A stretch of 64,000 nucleotides of DNA, taken from assembly GCA_963662705.2 (NCBI GenBank), contig OY759767.1:3906001-3970000 (forward strand). Direction: 5' to 3'. A program made the position numbers and the translations under genes. Shown here piece after piece: positions 7,829-16,221 of the stretch. Position 1 is the stretch's first letter; every line of letters starts with the position of its first letter. This DNA comes from JAPPHA01 sp963662705. Its GTDB lineage: Bacteria; Pseudomonadota; Alphaproteobacteria; Rhodobacterales; Rhodobacteraceae. The notes beneath the pieces are model-generated. The model was not told the origin of the DNA. It worked only from the letters and a program-made list of their open reading frames with translations, and ran no database searches.

Positions 7829-8935
7829 ATGGCAAGAAATCCGGCAGCGACCGATGGCGTCGCATTGCCGCTCGACAGGATTCTGTCGGGCGATTGTTCA
7901 GAAATCCTCGATTCGTTACCGGCAGAATCAGTGGATCTCGTGTTCGCGGATCCTCCGTATAATCTCCAGTTGAAGGGTGATCTTCACCGGCCGAACAATT
8001 CGCTGGTCGCCGGTGTCGACGAGGACTGGGACAGGTTTTCCACCTTCACGAGCTATGACGGTTTTTCGAAGACGTGGCTATCGGCCGTCCGGCGAATCCT
8101 CAAGCCGAACGGCGCCATTTGGGTCATTGGCACCTACCACAACATCTTCAGGCTGGGTGTGGCAATTCAGGATCTCGAGTACTGGATCCTGAACGACGTG
8201 ATCTGGCGAAAGTCCAATCCCATGCCGAATTTCAGGGGCCGAAGATTGACCAATGCCCATGAAACCCTGATCTGGGCAGCGAAATCAAAGAAGTCCCGCT
8301 ACACGTTCAACTACGCCGCCCTCAAGGCCCTCAATGACGATCTCCAGATGCGTTCGGACTGGCGTTTGCCGCTGTGCTCCGGGGGCGAACGTCTGCAGAA
8401 CGACGACGGGAAAAAGGCTCATCCGACCCAAAAACCGGAATCCCTGCTGCACCGGGTCATAGTCGGCACCACCAGGCCCGGTGACGTCATTCTCGACCCG
8501 TTCTTCGGCACCGGCACAACCGGGGCCGTGGCCAAGAAGCTCGGCCGTCATTTCATCGGAATTGAACGCGAAACCCGCTACGTCGAAATCGCACAGGCCC
8601 GAATTGATCGCATCGAGCGGGCCGACACCGATTCACTGAAAGTCAGCCCCGATCCCCGGACGGCGCCCCGCGTTCCTTTCGGACATCTGATTGAACGAGG
8701 ACTGCTGGAGCCGGGGAACACGCTACTGTCGGTTAACGGACGTCACTCGGCCGTCGTTTGTGCCGATGGGTCACTCGTTGCGAACGACAAGAGGGGATCG
8801 ATCCACAAGATCGGAGCCATTCTCGAGGGCGCTCCTTCCTGCAACGGCTGGACGTACTGGTGTTACCGGAAACGTGGCAAACACATTCCAATCGACGCCC
8901 TGAGGGAACAACTCCGGGCTGAACTCACCTCCTGA
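7829..8935 (+). CDS. ccrM: CcrM-type adenine-N6 DNA methyltransferase (GANTC)
   Basis: A 368-residue beta-class N6-adenine methyltransferase. The catalytic motif DPPY is at residues 41-44, the SAM-binding DPFFGTGTTGA block at about 221-231, and a C-terminal RAMA-like domain occupies about residues 265-365 (HLIERGLLEPGNTLLS, DGSLVANDKRGSIHKIGA). This architecture defines the cell-cycle-regulated CcrM of alphaproteobacteria, which methylates GANTC late in replication and alters transcription of GANTC-containing promoters. The start at 7829 fits the family; the frame is open upstream without conservation. The gene is a solitary methyltransferase with no restriction partner. Confidence 0.95.
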   Translation: MARNPAATDGVALPLDRILSGDCSEILDSLPAESVDLVFADPPYNLQLKGDLHRPNNSLVAGVDEDWDRFSTFTSYDGFSKTWLSAVRRILKPNGAIWVIGTYHNIFRLGVAIQDLEYWILNDVIWRKSNPMPNFRGRRLTNAHETLIWAAKSKKSRYTFNYAALKALNDDLQMRSDWRLPLCSGGERLQNDDGKKAHPTQKPESLLHRVIVGTTRPGDVILDPFFGTGTTGAVAKKLGRHFIGIERETRYVEIAQARIDRIERADTDSLKVSPDPRTAPRVPFGHLIERGLLEPGNTLLSVNGRHSAVVCADGSLVANDKRGSIHKIGAILEGAPSCNGWTYWCYRKRGKHIPIDALREQLRAELTS

Positions 8936-9016
8936 CCGTACCCGGGAACCGACCCTGCCGCCGTCAGTGGCTGCGGTACCTTCTGCCTGATGAATGCCGG
9001 GGTCTCTCCGGCAGGT

Positions 9017-9961
9017 TCAGGCTTTCCAGGAGACGGATTCCGGGGTCCCGGCGCGCGCAATGGCTCCAAACAGGTTCTCGCCCGGCATTTCCCGCTCGAG
9101 TATCGAGCGAATTCCAATCAGGCGGTCAAGGTCGATACCGGTTGAAAACCCCGATCGTTCACACAGGTAGACGAGGTCTTCGAACACGACGTTCCCGGTT
9201 GCGCCCGGTGCGAACGGACACCCGCCGAGTCCGCCGATCGTGCCGTCGAGGACACGGACCCCGGCATCAAGTGCAGCATATGCATTGGCGATTCCCGTTC
9301 CCCTCGTGTCATGCAGGTGAATCACGACCGGGACGTCCCCGATCATCGGATTCACGAGGCCGAGCAGTTCGGTGACCTGGCGAGGCCCGGCGACGCCGAC
9401 CGTATCCGCGAGCGAAATAACCTCTGCCCCGGCGCCAAGGCAGCGATCGACCACACCCATTACCGATTCCGGCTTGACGTCCCCCTCGAACGGGCAGCCA
9501 AAGGCAACGGACACGGCCACCGAGATCACGGGCCCCGACCCGATCGCGTCACGTCTGGCCCTTGTATAACGCAACAGCTCGATGGCGGATTCCCGTGACC
9601 GATTCACGTTGGAACGGCTATGTGCCTCGGTAGCGGAAACCACGACGACGATTTCGGAGACCGCCGTCGCAAGCGCATCGTCGACCGCTCGTTCATTGAG
9701 CGTCAACGCGGACGAAAAGGCATCCGGAATTCCGTCAACACGTTCAATCAACTGCCGGAGATCGGCAAACTGGGGGAAGCGGGCCTCGGGCAGGAACGAA
9801 CCGATCTCGATGTTCCTGACGCCGGCCCTGCAGGCACGCTCGATCCATTCCAGTTTCGCTGCGGTTCCGGGCCATGACGAGGTCATTTGCAGACCGTCCC
9901 GAAGCCCAAGCTCCCTCAAGGTGACCCGGCCTTTCGGGTACAGCGCCAGGATATTCGTCAC
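9017..9961 (-). CDS. Hydroxymethylglutaryl-CoA lyase-like enzyme
   Basis: A 314-residue DRE-TIM metallolyase. LRELGLRDGLQ carries the N-terminal metal and catalytic Arg-Asp, IHLHDTRGTG carries the HxH metal ligands, and LDGTIGGLGGCPFAPGATGN is the glycine-rich, cysteine-containing lyase signature that separates HMG-CoA lyases from isopropylmalate synthases. HMG-CoA lyase splits HMG-CoA to acetoacetate and acetyl-CoA in leucine breakdown. The GTG start overlaps the stop of the upstream CoA-transferase by four bases, so the pair probably makes and then cleaves a CoA thioester. The exact substrate could be another 3-hydroxy-3-methylacyl-CoA. Confidence 0.85.
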   Translation of the reverse strand: MTNILALYPKGRVTLRELGLRDGLQMTSSWPGTAAKLEWIERACRAGVRNIEIGSFLPEARFPQFADLRQLIERVDGIPDAFSSALTLNERAVDDALATAVSEIVVVVSATEAHSRSNVNRSRESAIELLRYTRARRDAIGSGPVISVAVSVAFGCPFEGDVKPESVMGVVDRCLGAGAEVISLADTVGVAGPRQVTELLGLVNPMIGDVPVVIHLHDTRGTGIANAYAALDAGVRVLDGTIGGLGGCPFAPGATGNVVFEDLVYLCERSGFSTGIDLDRLIGIRSILEREMPGENLFGAIARAGTPESVSWKA

Positions 9962-11199
9962 GATTCTCCGCCTTCCATTCCGGTCGCATGTTCAACAAAG
10001 CCCCTGTCCAGGCCAAGGCCGGACAGGACATCGACGCTATCGTTTCCAAGTCCCGGCACGTCGAGGCAAGGGACAATCCTGGCTGAATCAACCTGGACCG
10101 GGAAGCCCGGCGCACGGAATGTCGTTCCGTCCGCGAGCGCACTCTCAAAAAGACCGGGTTCGGCCTGCGGGTCGGAGAACATCTCGGCGGGAGTCGTCAC
10201 CGGAGCAAAGGGGATCATCCTTTTTTCGAGTTCGTGCATCAGGTCCGGAGACTTCCATGCGGCAATCGCGGACTGGAACTTCGGAAGCGTCCAGTCACGC
10301 GCGCTGATCTGATCCATCCGGTCTTCGAGCGCAGGGTTCTCGAGCAATTCCTCCAATCCCAGCAGCGTGCAGAGCGCCACCCAGTGCCCGGACGTCACGG
10401 CTCCGACGAACAGTTTTCGATCGTCGCGGGTGACGAATATGTCGTAGACTGGCCAGGTGAAGTCGCGTTCCGGCATCGGAGCGGGTTCAAGCCCGGTCAA
10501 TGCGAACTGAACCATGTGCTGCGCGACGAGCAGAAGGCTGTTTTCGAACAACCCCGCACGAATCTCCCGACCGATACCGGTTGCTTCCCTCTCGCGCAAA
10601 GCGGCGATGGCCGCGTAGGCGCCCGCAAGGCCGCCCATGATGTCATTCGCGGACGAACCTATTCGGAGCGGCATCCCGGTCGGGCCGGTCATGTGTGCGA
10701 GGCCCGTCATCATCTGTACGGTTTCATCCAGCGCGGGCCGGTCGGCGTACGGACCGTCGAGAAAGCCCTTGCAGGAGACCGTGATCAGCCCGGGAAACCT
10801 TGTGCGAACCTGCGCCAGGTCAAGTCCCATTCTGGCAAGCGTGCCATCTCGAAAGTTCTCGACAAGAATATCGGCCGACGACAAGAGGCGGTCCAGTGCC
10901 TCCTGGCCCTCGGTCCGGCCGAAATCAAGCACGACGGATTTTTTTCCCCGGTTGAACAGGGCGAAGAACGATGCGCCCATGCCGGTCAAGTGGCGGGTCT
11001 TGTCCCCACCGACCGGTTCGACCTTGATGACCTCGGCACCAAGGAACGAGAGGAACATGCCGCAAGCCGGCCCGAATATGAGATGACTCAATTCAACCAC
11101 GCGGACTCCTTCCAGTGGTGCAAAACCTGCCGGTCGGAGCGACTCGTCTCCTTCCGGCCCCGTGGAATCCGGCTTCGCGCTTGTCGTCATCGGTCGCAT
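9958..11199 (-). CDS. Class III CoA-transferase (CaiB/BaiF family)
   Basis: A 413-residue family III CoA-transferase, which moves CoA between carboxylic acids through an aspartyl intermediate. LEGVRVVELSHLIFGPACG opens the domain, ADILVENFRDGTLARMG is the usual first signature, and ALDETVQMMTG carries the probable catalytic Asp. It starts at an ATG with GGAGG close upstream. It is coupled by a GTGA overlap to the HMG-CoA lyase-like gene, which suggests that it activates the dicarboxylate that the lyase then cleaves. Donor and acceptor are not predictable from sequence. Confidence 0.88.
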   Translation of the reverse strand: MRPMTTSAKPDSTGPEGDESLRPAGFAPLEGVRVVELSHLIFGPACGMFLSFLGAEVIKVEPVGGDKTRHLTGMGASFFALFNRGKKSVVLDFGRTEGQEALDRLLSSADILVENFRDGTLARMGLDLAQVRTRFPGLITVSCKGFLDGPYADRPALDETVQMMTGLAHMTGPTGMPLRIGSSANDIMGGLAGAYAAIAALREREATGIGREIRAGLFENSLLLVAQHMVQFALTGLEPAPMPERDFTWPVYDIFVTRDDRKLFVGAVTSGHWVALCTLLGLEELLENPALEDRMDQISARDWTLPKFQSAIAAWKSPDLMHELEKRMIPFAPVTTPAEMFSDPQAEPGLFESALADGTTFRAPGFPVQVDSARIVPCLDVPGLGNDSVDVLSGLGLDRGFVEHATGMEGGES

Positions 11200-11356
11200 G
11201 TTCCTCCTTTCCGCAATTTTGCGGCAATCCGCGTGCCTCCCGCGTGGACGCCCTTCCCCGTGATTGTTCGTTTTCTCGCGGGCGGCAGACAGACAAGGCC
11301 AATAGTCCGCAATTCGGGGAATCTTCTCAAGCCGCCTCTCGACCTTATCGCTTGCA

Positions 11357-12436
11357 TCAGGAGATCGAATCCGGGCGCCGCTCTTCGGCAGATGACGCCG
11401 CCAGGTCCCAGATTTTCCTCATGACCGTGGGCAGTTGCGCCGAACTGAAGACGGAACGATCGACGAAGAATCCTCGATCAGGGCTGCAGCCCAATGGAAC
11501 ATCCGCCTTCATCACCTCGACCCACAGGTCGAAATGGGTGAACCTGTGACGGACACGGCTATCCAACCTTCTCCAGTTGGCATGACAGGGAGGAGCCTGC
11601 GTGACACCCGATTCGCTCCAGGCGCTCCCCGGCCAGCCCAATGTGCCCCCGAGCAATCCACGGGAGGGCCGCCGTTCCAGCAAGACCGCCCCGTCTTCCC
11701 GAATGGCGACGAATGCGACGCCTTTTCGCTCCGGGCCCCGGCGTGGCGGAATCCGAACACCAAAATTCTCCGGTCTACCTGTGGCATGTGCAGCGCAGCG
11801 ATTTTTCCAGGGGCAAGTACCGCAACGCGGAGCGCGGGGTCTGCACACCATCGCCCCGAGGTCCATGACGGCCTGAGCATAGTCTCCGGGACGAATGCCG
11901 GGCGTCATGCCCAGCGCCAACCGCTGCAATTCGCCGATTTTGGATGGAATGGATCGCGATCCACCCAACCGGGCGAGGACCCGTTTGACATTGCCGTCCA
12001 CGACGGCAACGGGCTTGTCGAAAGCGATCGCAGCGATGGCAGCGGCCGTATAGGGACCGATCCCGGGCAGAGCCCTCAACTCGGTTTCATCCCCGGGGAA
12101 TTCACCGCCGAAATCCCTGCTCACGATCCGTGCCGACTTCACCAGGTTTCGGGCTCTCGCGTAGTAACCCAGCCCCGCCCAGGCCTCGATGATGTCCTCG
12201 TCATTGGCGGACGCCAGGTCGTGAACCGTAGGCCAGCGCGAGACGAAGCGCGTGAAGTATTTTTCCACAACGGGGACGGTTGTCTGTTGCAGCATGATTT
12301 CGGAAAGCCAGACATGGTAGGGATCGGGTCGCTTTCCGATCGCGCGTTCTGCCGGACCGATCCGCCACGGCAAGGTTCTGGCGTTTCGGTCGTACCAGTC
12401 CAGCAGAGTTCCTGAAAACCACTCGCGATCACACAA
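11357..12436 (-). CDS. mutY: A/G-specific adenine glycosylase
   Basis: A 359-residue MutY, which removes adenine mispaired with 8-oxoguanine. The helix-hairpin-helix LPGIGPYTAAAIAA and catalytic Asp in AVVDGNVKRV are present, followed by the [4Fe-4S] cysteines in CRPRAPRCGTCPWKNRC. The C-terminal NUDIX-like domain (VAFVAIREDGAVLLERRP, then WPGSAW and RHRFTHFDLWV) recognises the opposite 8-oxoG. The frame starts at a TTG, so the true start is uncertain by a few residues. It is divergent from the DUF721/DsbA pair, a familiar alphaproteobacterial arrangement. Confidence 0.95.
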   Translation of the reverse strand: MCDREWFSGTLLDWYDRNARTLPWRIGPAERAIGKRPDPYHVWLSEIMLQQTTVPVVEKYFTRFVSRWPTVHDLASANDEDIIEAWAGLGYYARARNLVKSARIVSRDFGGEFPGDETELRALPGIGPYTAAAIAAIAFDKPVAVVDGNVKRVLARLGGSRSIPSKIGELQRLALGMTPGIRPGDYAQAVMDLGAMVCRPRAPRCGTCPWKNRCAAHATGRPENFGVRIPPRRGPERKGVAFVAIREDGAVLLERRPSRGLLGGTLGWPGSAWSESGVTQAPPCHANWRRLDSRVRHRFTHFDLWVEVMKADVPLGCSPDRGFFVDRSVFSSAQLPTVMRKIWDLAASSAEERRPDSIS

Positions 12437-12497
12437 CCTTGATTGTCTCCCCCGGGATCACTGTGGCATTTTCGAAAACCTGCCGTATTGTGATGGC

Positions 12498-13085
12498 ATG
12501 GCATCGCGAAAAGAGTCGAGTCCGATGAGCGCAAGTCAGGCGAGGTATCCACGCAGACGATCGGGGCACGGTGCCGTGAGGATCGCGGACGTGCTCAGGG
12601 ACAGGTTTCGCGAGATCTTCGGGAAACGCGGATTCGCCGAGATGCGACTGATCACCCACTGGCCGGAAATCGTTGGCGAAGCGTTCGCTGCGTCCACGCT
12701 GCCCGTCAAGGTGAGCCGTTCAAGATCCGGGACCGGTTCAACGTTGACCGTACAGGTCAACGGGGCACTTGCACCTGTCCTCCAGATGCAAACACCCGAG
12801 ATGATGCGGCGGATCAATGCATATTACGGATATCCGGCGATCACGGAGATTACGCTGACCCAAACCTCGTCTGCAATGCCCGGAATTCCGGCAAGGCGAC
12901 ATCCGTCAGAATCCCGGGGCGCGGAGGGCGTTCTGGAACCCCTGCCCGAAGACGTTCAGGACGCAATTGATCACATTGAGAATACCGATCTCAGGCGGGC
13001 CATCACCGCTTTCGGTGAAAATGTTTATCGCCAGCATCGGCAAGACTGTCGAAGTCGCCAGGAAATGGAAGGTAACAAGGCATGA
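12498..13085 (+). CDS. DUF721 (DciA-like) protein
   Basis: A 195-residue protein with an N-terminal DUF721 domain (about residues 25-110). It has RIADVLRDRFREIFGKRGFA, WPEIVGEAFAAST and NGALAPVLQMQTPEMMRRI, which fit DciA-like proteins. DciA is known to help load the replicative helicase in bacteria lacking DnaC/DnaI; in alphaproteobacteria this short form is usually annotated only as DUF721. The tail is charged and unconserved. The stop overlaps the DsbA start (ATGA), so the two are coupled. Confidence 0.82.
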   Translation: MASRKESSPMSASQARYPRRRSGHGAVRIADVLRDRFREIFGKRGFAEMRLITHWPEIVGEAFAASTLPVKVSRSRSGTGSTLTVQVNGALAPVLQMQTPEMMRRINAYYGYPAITEITLTQTSSAMPGIPARRHPSESRGAEGVLEPLPEDVQDAIDHIENTDLRRAITAFGENVYRQHRQDCRSRQEMEGNKA

Positions 13086-13732
13086 TTCTCCCTCGGTCTG
13101 ATTCGGCGGTCGACCCCGCGAGAAGAGCTGTTCTGGCCTCGCTGGCTTCGTTCGGTCTTCTCGCCGTGACACAGGGCGCATCGAAAACGCACGCCGCCAC
13201 GAACGCCGAAGTGATCGAGATGTGGCTAGGTTCCGACGATGCGGTCGTCGAGGTCCGGGAATACGCTTCGATGACCTGCCCCCACTGTGCAAGATTCCAC
13301 GAAAACGTCTATCCTGAACTGAAGGCCGAATACATCGACACCGGCAAGATTCGTTTTGTCTTTCGTGAAGTCTATTTTGACCGTTCAGGGCTTTGGGCAT
13401 CCATGCTTGCGCGATGCGCGGGACCGACCCGTTATTTCGGTGTCATCGACCTGCTGTTCGAACGCCAGGATGACTGGTCCCGTCAAAGTGACCCCGTGCA
13501 GGTTACGGAACAACTCTTTCGTATCGGACGCATCGCGGGAATGAGTGACGAGACCATCAAGGCATGCATGGCCGATCGCGACTTCGCCCTGGCAATGATC
13601 GAGAAGTCCGATGCAGAAAGACAGGCCGACGACGTCCATTCGACTCCTAACCTCGTTGTTAACGGAGTCAATCACGGGAACCTGAGCTACGATAAACTGA
13701 AGGCCCTGATCGATGACGAGCTTGGCAGCTGA
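13082..13732 (+). CDS. DsbA-family periplasmic thiol oxidoreductase
   Basis: A 216-residue thioredoxin-fold protein. Residues 14-39 form a signal with a twin-arginine-like start (ARRAVLASLASFGLLAV) ending at HAA, so it is likely exported. The active site is CPHC (YASMTCPHCARFH, about residues 62-72), and the cis-Pro loop is in VHSTPNLVVNG. DsbA-type enzymes form or shuffle disulfide bonds in periplasmic proteins. In related genomes smc often follows this gene; here lpxK follows on the opposite strand. Confidence 0.9.
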   Translation: MILPRSDSAVDPARRAVLASLASFGLLAVTQGASKTHAATNAEVIEMWLGSDDAVVEVREYASMTCPHCARFHENVYPELKAEYIDTGKIRFVFREVYFDRSGLWASMLARCAGPTRYFGVIDLLFERQDDWSRQSDPVQVTEQLFRIGRIAGMSDETIKACMADRDFALAMIEKSDAERQADDVHSTPNLVVNGVNHGNLSYDKLKALIDDELGS

Positions 13733-13799
13733 TATCGAAGCGGCCGGGTAACATTTCGCGATGCTTCTCGACGTCACGAATCGAGACATTCAAAAGATG

Positions 13800-14819
13800 T
13801 CAAGGTGAGTTTTGGCGACCGCCCAGGACTTCACCCAACTTTTCTCCGAACGCGGCATCATCACGGATGACCAGCCGTATCGGCAAGCTCAGCACCCGCT
13901 TCCGGTAAAATGGCGGCAAACGCACCGCGTCTTTTTCCGTGGTCACGAGCTGCGCATCGATCCTGTCCGCCTCGCCCTCCAGCCGCCTCAGTAGAGCTGG
14001 ACCATACCTGTGATGGTCCGGGAAACTCCTGGTTGCAACAACATCGGCCCCAAGACTTCGTAACGTTTCATAGAACCGTCGCGGATGCGCGATTCCCGCG
14101 AATGCCAGAACCCTTTGCCCGTCCCAGTCCATTCCCGTAGGAAGCACCTCGACATCCCCCCGAACTGCGGGAACGCCTCGGAGTTGAGGCCACATTTTCA
14201 TCAGGGATTCGTGTTCCGTTTCGGGGCCGATCGCGACGATCAAGTCCGCCCGCGACAGGGCATCCCCAACGGACTCCCTCAGCGGTCCGGCAGGTACGAC
14301 CCGGCCGTTACCGAACCCGACCGCGGAATTGACAGCGATGATGGACAAGTCGTGGCTCAGGTCGGGATTCTGGAATCCATCATCCATCACGACGATCGTG
14401 GCTCCCGCAGCGGCGGCAGCCCGTCCCGCGCGCAGCCGGTCCCGCGCAACCCAGGTCGGCGCGAAGGCAGCATGCAACAGGGGCTCGTCGCCTACCTGAT
14501 CGGCAGTGTGCGTGACAGGGTTGACCTGCACCGGACCCTTCAAAGATCCTCCGTACCCCTTCGAGAGAATGTGCGGACGCTGAGCGGATTCACGCAGCCT
14601 CGTGACGATTTCGATCACGGTCGGGGTTTTGCCACTGCCGCCGATATTGACATTGCCGACGCAGATCACCGGCACGCCAATTGTCGCCCGATGCCCGCGT
14701 CGAAGGCGCTGCCTGGCAGCAGCGCGCCATGCCCAGGCCAACGGTAGAACGGCCGTCGACAACCAACCCGGCCGATCCGGAGGATGGAACCAGAATCCAG
14801 GCGGCCTCAAGGCGCGCAT
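13800..14819 (-). CDS. lpxK: Tetraacyldisaccharide 4'-kinase
   Basis: A 339-residue LpxK, the inner-membrane kinase that phosphorylates the 4' position of the lipid A disaccharide. The P-loop lies in VGNVNIGGSGKTPTVIEI (about residues 54-71), with DDGFQNPDLSHDLSI as the Walker-B/catalytic block and AFAGIAHPRRFYETL further on. An N-terminal hydrophobic stretch anchors it to the membrane. The gene shows that the organism makes lipid A. In many alphaproteobacteria waaA/kdtA lies directly upstream; it is missing here. Confidence 0.95.
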   Translation of the reverse strand: MRALRPPGFWFHPPDRPGWLSTAVLPLAWAWRAAARQRLRRGHRATIGVPVICVGNVNIGGSGKTPTVIEIVTRLRESAQRPHILSKGYGGSLKGPVQVNPVTHTADQVGDEPLLHAAFAPTWVARDRLRAGRAAAAAGATIVVMDDGFQNPDLSHDLSIIAVNSAVGFGNGRVVPAGPLRESVGDALSRADLIVAIGPETEHESLMKMWPQLRGVPAVRGDVEVLPTGMDWDGQRVLAFAGIAHPRRFYETLRSLGADVVATRSFPDHHRYGPALLRRLEGEADRIDAQLVTTEKDAVRLPPFYRKRVLSLPIRLVIRDDAAFGEKLGEVLGGRQNSP

Positions 14820-14978
14820 CGTGCCGACAGTGGCCGCATTCGTGCTTTCGCCTTGCCGCCGGGATGAACACCGAAGGTCGATTCGCGTGGATCGCGGACC
14901 GGAGATTGGGCAAGTTCCCGGTGCAACCCGTCCCGGCGTCCCGACAGATGGCGGCGTTCGGCCGGAGGTGCGGTAATC

Positions 14979-15203
14979 TCAGGCATTTTCATCAACATCT
15001 TCACGCAAACGGTGAAGGTCGGCGATAAAGTACCTGGTTCTCGCATTGTCGACGGTCCGCTGGGCGTTACTTCTCCACGCATCGCGCGCGGATTCGTAAT
15101 CGGGAAAAATTCCGACGATGTCGATTTCGTCGAGATTCCGGAAAATCATGCGTTCCGGATCGGCCAATTCGCCGCCAAACACCAGATGCAAACGACGTCC
15201 CAT
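14979..15203 (-). CDS. DUF4170 small protein
   Basis: A 74-residue protein of the DUF4170 family, which is largely confined to alphaproteobacteria. LHLVFGGELADP, VGIFPDYESARDAW and RTVDNARTRYF are the family's conserved blocks. It usually lies in the lpxK/kdtA gene neighbourhood. Its function is unknown. The neighbouring lpxK is on the same strand 160 bases downstream, and the gap holds no gene I can support. Confidence 0.85.
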   Translation of the reverse strand: MGRRLHLVFGGELADPERMIFRNLDEIDIVGIFPDYESARDAWRSNAQRTVDNARTRYFIADLHRLREDVDENA

Positions 15204-15455
15204 CGTTCTCCCTTCCTTGAATGCTTCGACATGACCAACATGCCTTCAGACTATCACGTGTTCACGCGAAACATCATCCCGCCCGCAGCGCTTCAGTGAA
15301 GCCAGCGAGTTGTTCGAAGACCGGAACAGGCGCGCCATCGAATCGCCGTCACCGCACCGTCGAGCAGCAACCGATCATTTCGGTCTTAGGCGAACCGATC
15401 GTGCCGAGTCCGGGCGTCGCGCTCATCGAGGCGCACGATCGTGGCTCCGGAACGG

Positions 15456-16220
15456 TTACCCCCTCCCGATGTAAGGCATCCTGTTCGCCATGATCGTCAT
15501 GAAGGGCACGTTCGCCGAAAGCGGGAGAGATGCCATGAAAGCCACGGCGTCACCGCAGTTTTCGACATCGAACGTCGGTTCCGCCTTGATGCTGCCATCG
15601 GCCTGGGCAACGCCCTTCTGCATGTTTTGCGTCATCGGGGTCGCCGCATTGCCGATGTCGATTTGGCTGCAGGCGATGTCATGCACCCGCCCGTCCAGCG
15701 AGATGCTGCGGGTGAGACCCGTGATCGCGTGCTTGGTTGCCGTGTAAGCGACGCTGTTCGGCCTCGGCACATGGGCCGAAATCGAACCATTGTTTATGAT
15801 TCGTCCACCTTTCGGATCCTGAGCCTTCATGATCCGGAAAGCCCGTTGCGCACAAAGAAAGGCGCCCGTGAGATTGACATCAACGCTCCGCCGCCATTCA
15901 TCGAACTCCAACTCGTCAACCGGCGCTGCCAGGGCAGCCGTGCCTGCGTTGTTGAACAGAACGTCGAGCCGGGAGAACGTTTCCATCACCTTGCTGAACA
16001 GGCGGTCGACTTCAGCAATGATGCTGATGTCGGTGGGAACGGCGATAACCTGCAGATTGTCAGCACCGATCCCCGTACAAAGCCGCGCGGTTTCCTCGAG
16101 CGGAGGACGTCTCCGCCCCGCAAGCACAAGGCTGTAACCGTCGCGAGCGAGCGCCCGTGATGCCGCTCTTCCAATACCGGTCCCAGCACCGGTAACCAGG
16201 GCAACATTACTTGTCACCAC
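15456..16220 (-). CDS. Short-chain dehydrogenase/reductase
   Basis: A classical SDR of about 254 residues. It has the NAD(P)-binding VTGAGTGIGRA, the structural NNAG in LFNNAG, and the catalytic Ser and YxxxK in SISAHVP and AYTATKHA. It would oxidise or reduce an alcohol/ketone of unknown nature. I placed the start at the GTG at 16220, six bases after GGGAG and just beyond the pmbA stop, rather than at an upstream TTG. The tight spacing suggests an operon with pmbA. In other alphaproteobacteria this slot often holds cysQ, so the SDR may be a replacement. Confidence 0.88.
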   Translation of the reverse strand: MVTSNVALVTGAGTGIGRAASRALARDGYSLVLAGRRRPPLEETARLCTGIGADNLQVIAVPTDISIIAEVDRLFSKVMETFSRLDVLFNNAGTAALAAPVDELEFDEWRRSVDVNLTGAFLCAQRAFRIMKAQDPKGGRIINNGSISAHVPRPNSVAYTATKHAITGLTRSISLDGRVHDIACSQIDIGNAATPMTQNMQKGVAQADGSIKAEPTFDVENCGDAVAFMASLPLSANVPFMTIMANRMPYIGRG

Positions 16221-16221
16221 T

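Noticed and set aside
14820..14978. Possible remnant of kdtA between lpxK and the DUF4170 gene
   Set aside because: Translations of all frames show no Kdo-transferase motif in this 159-base stretch.
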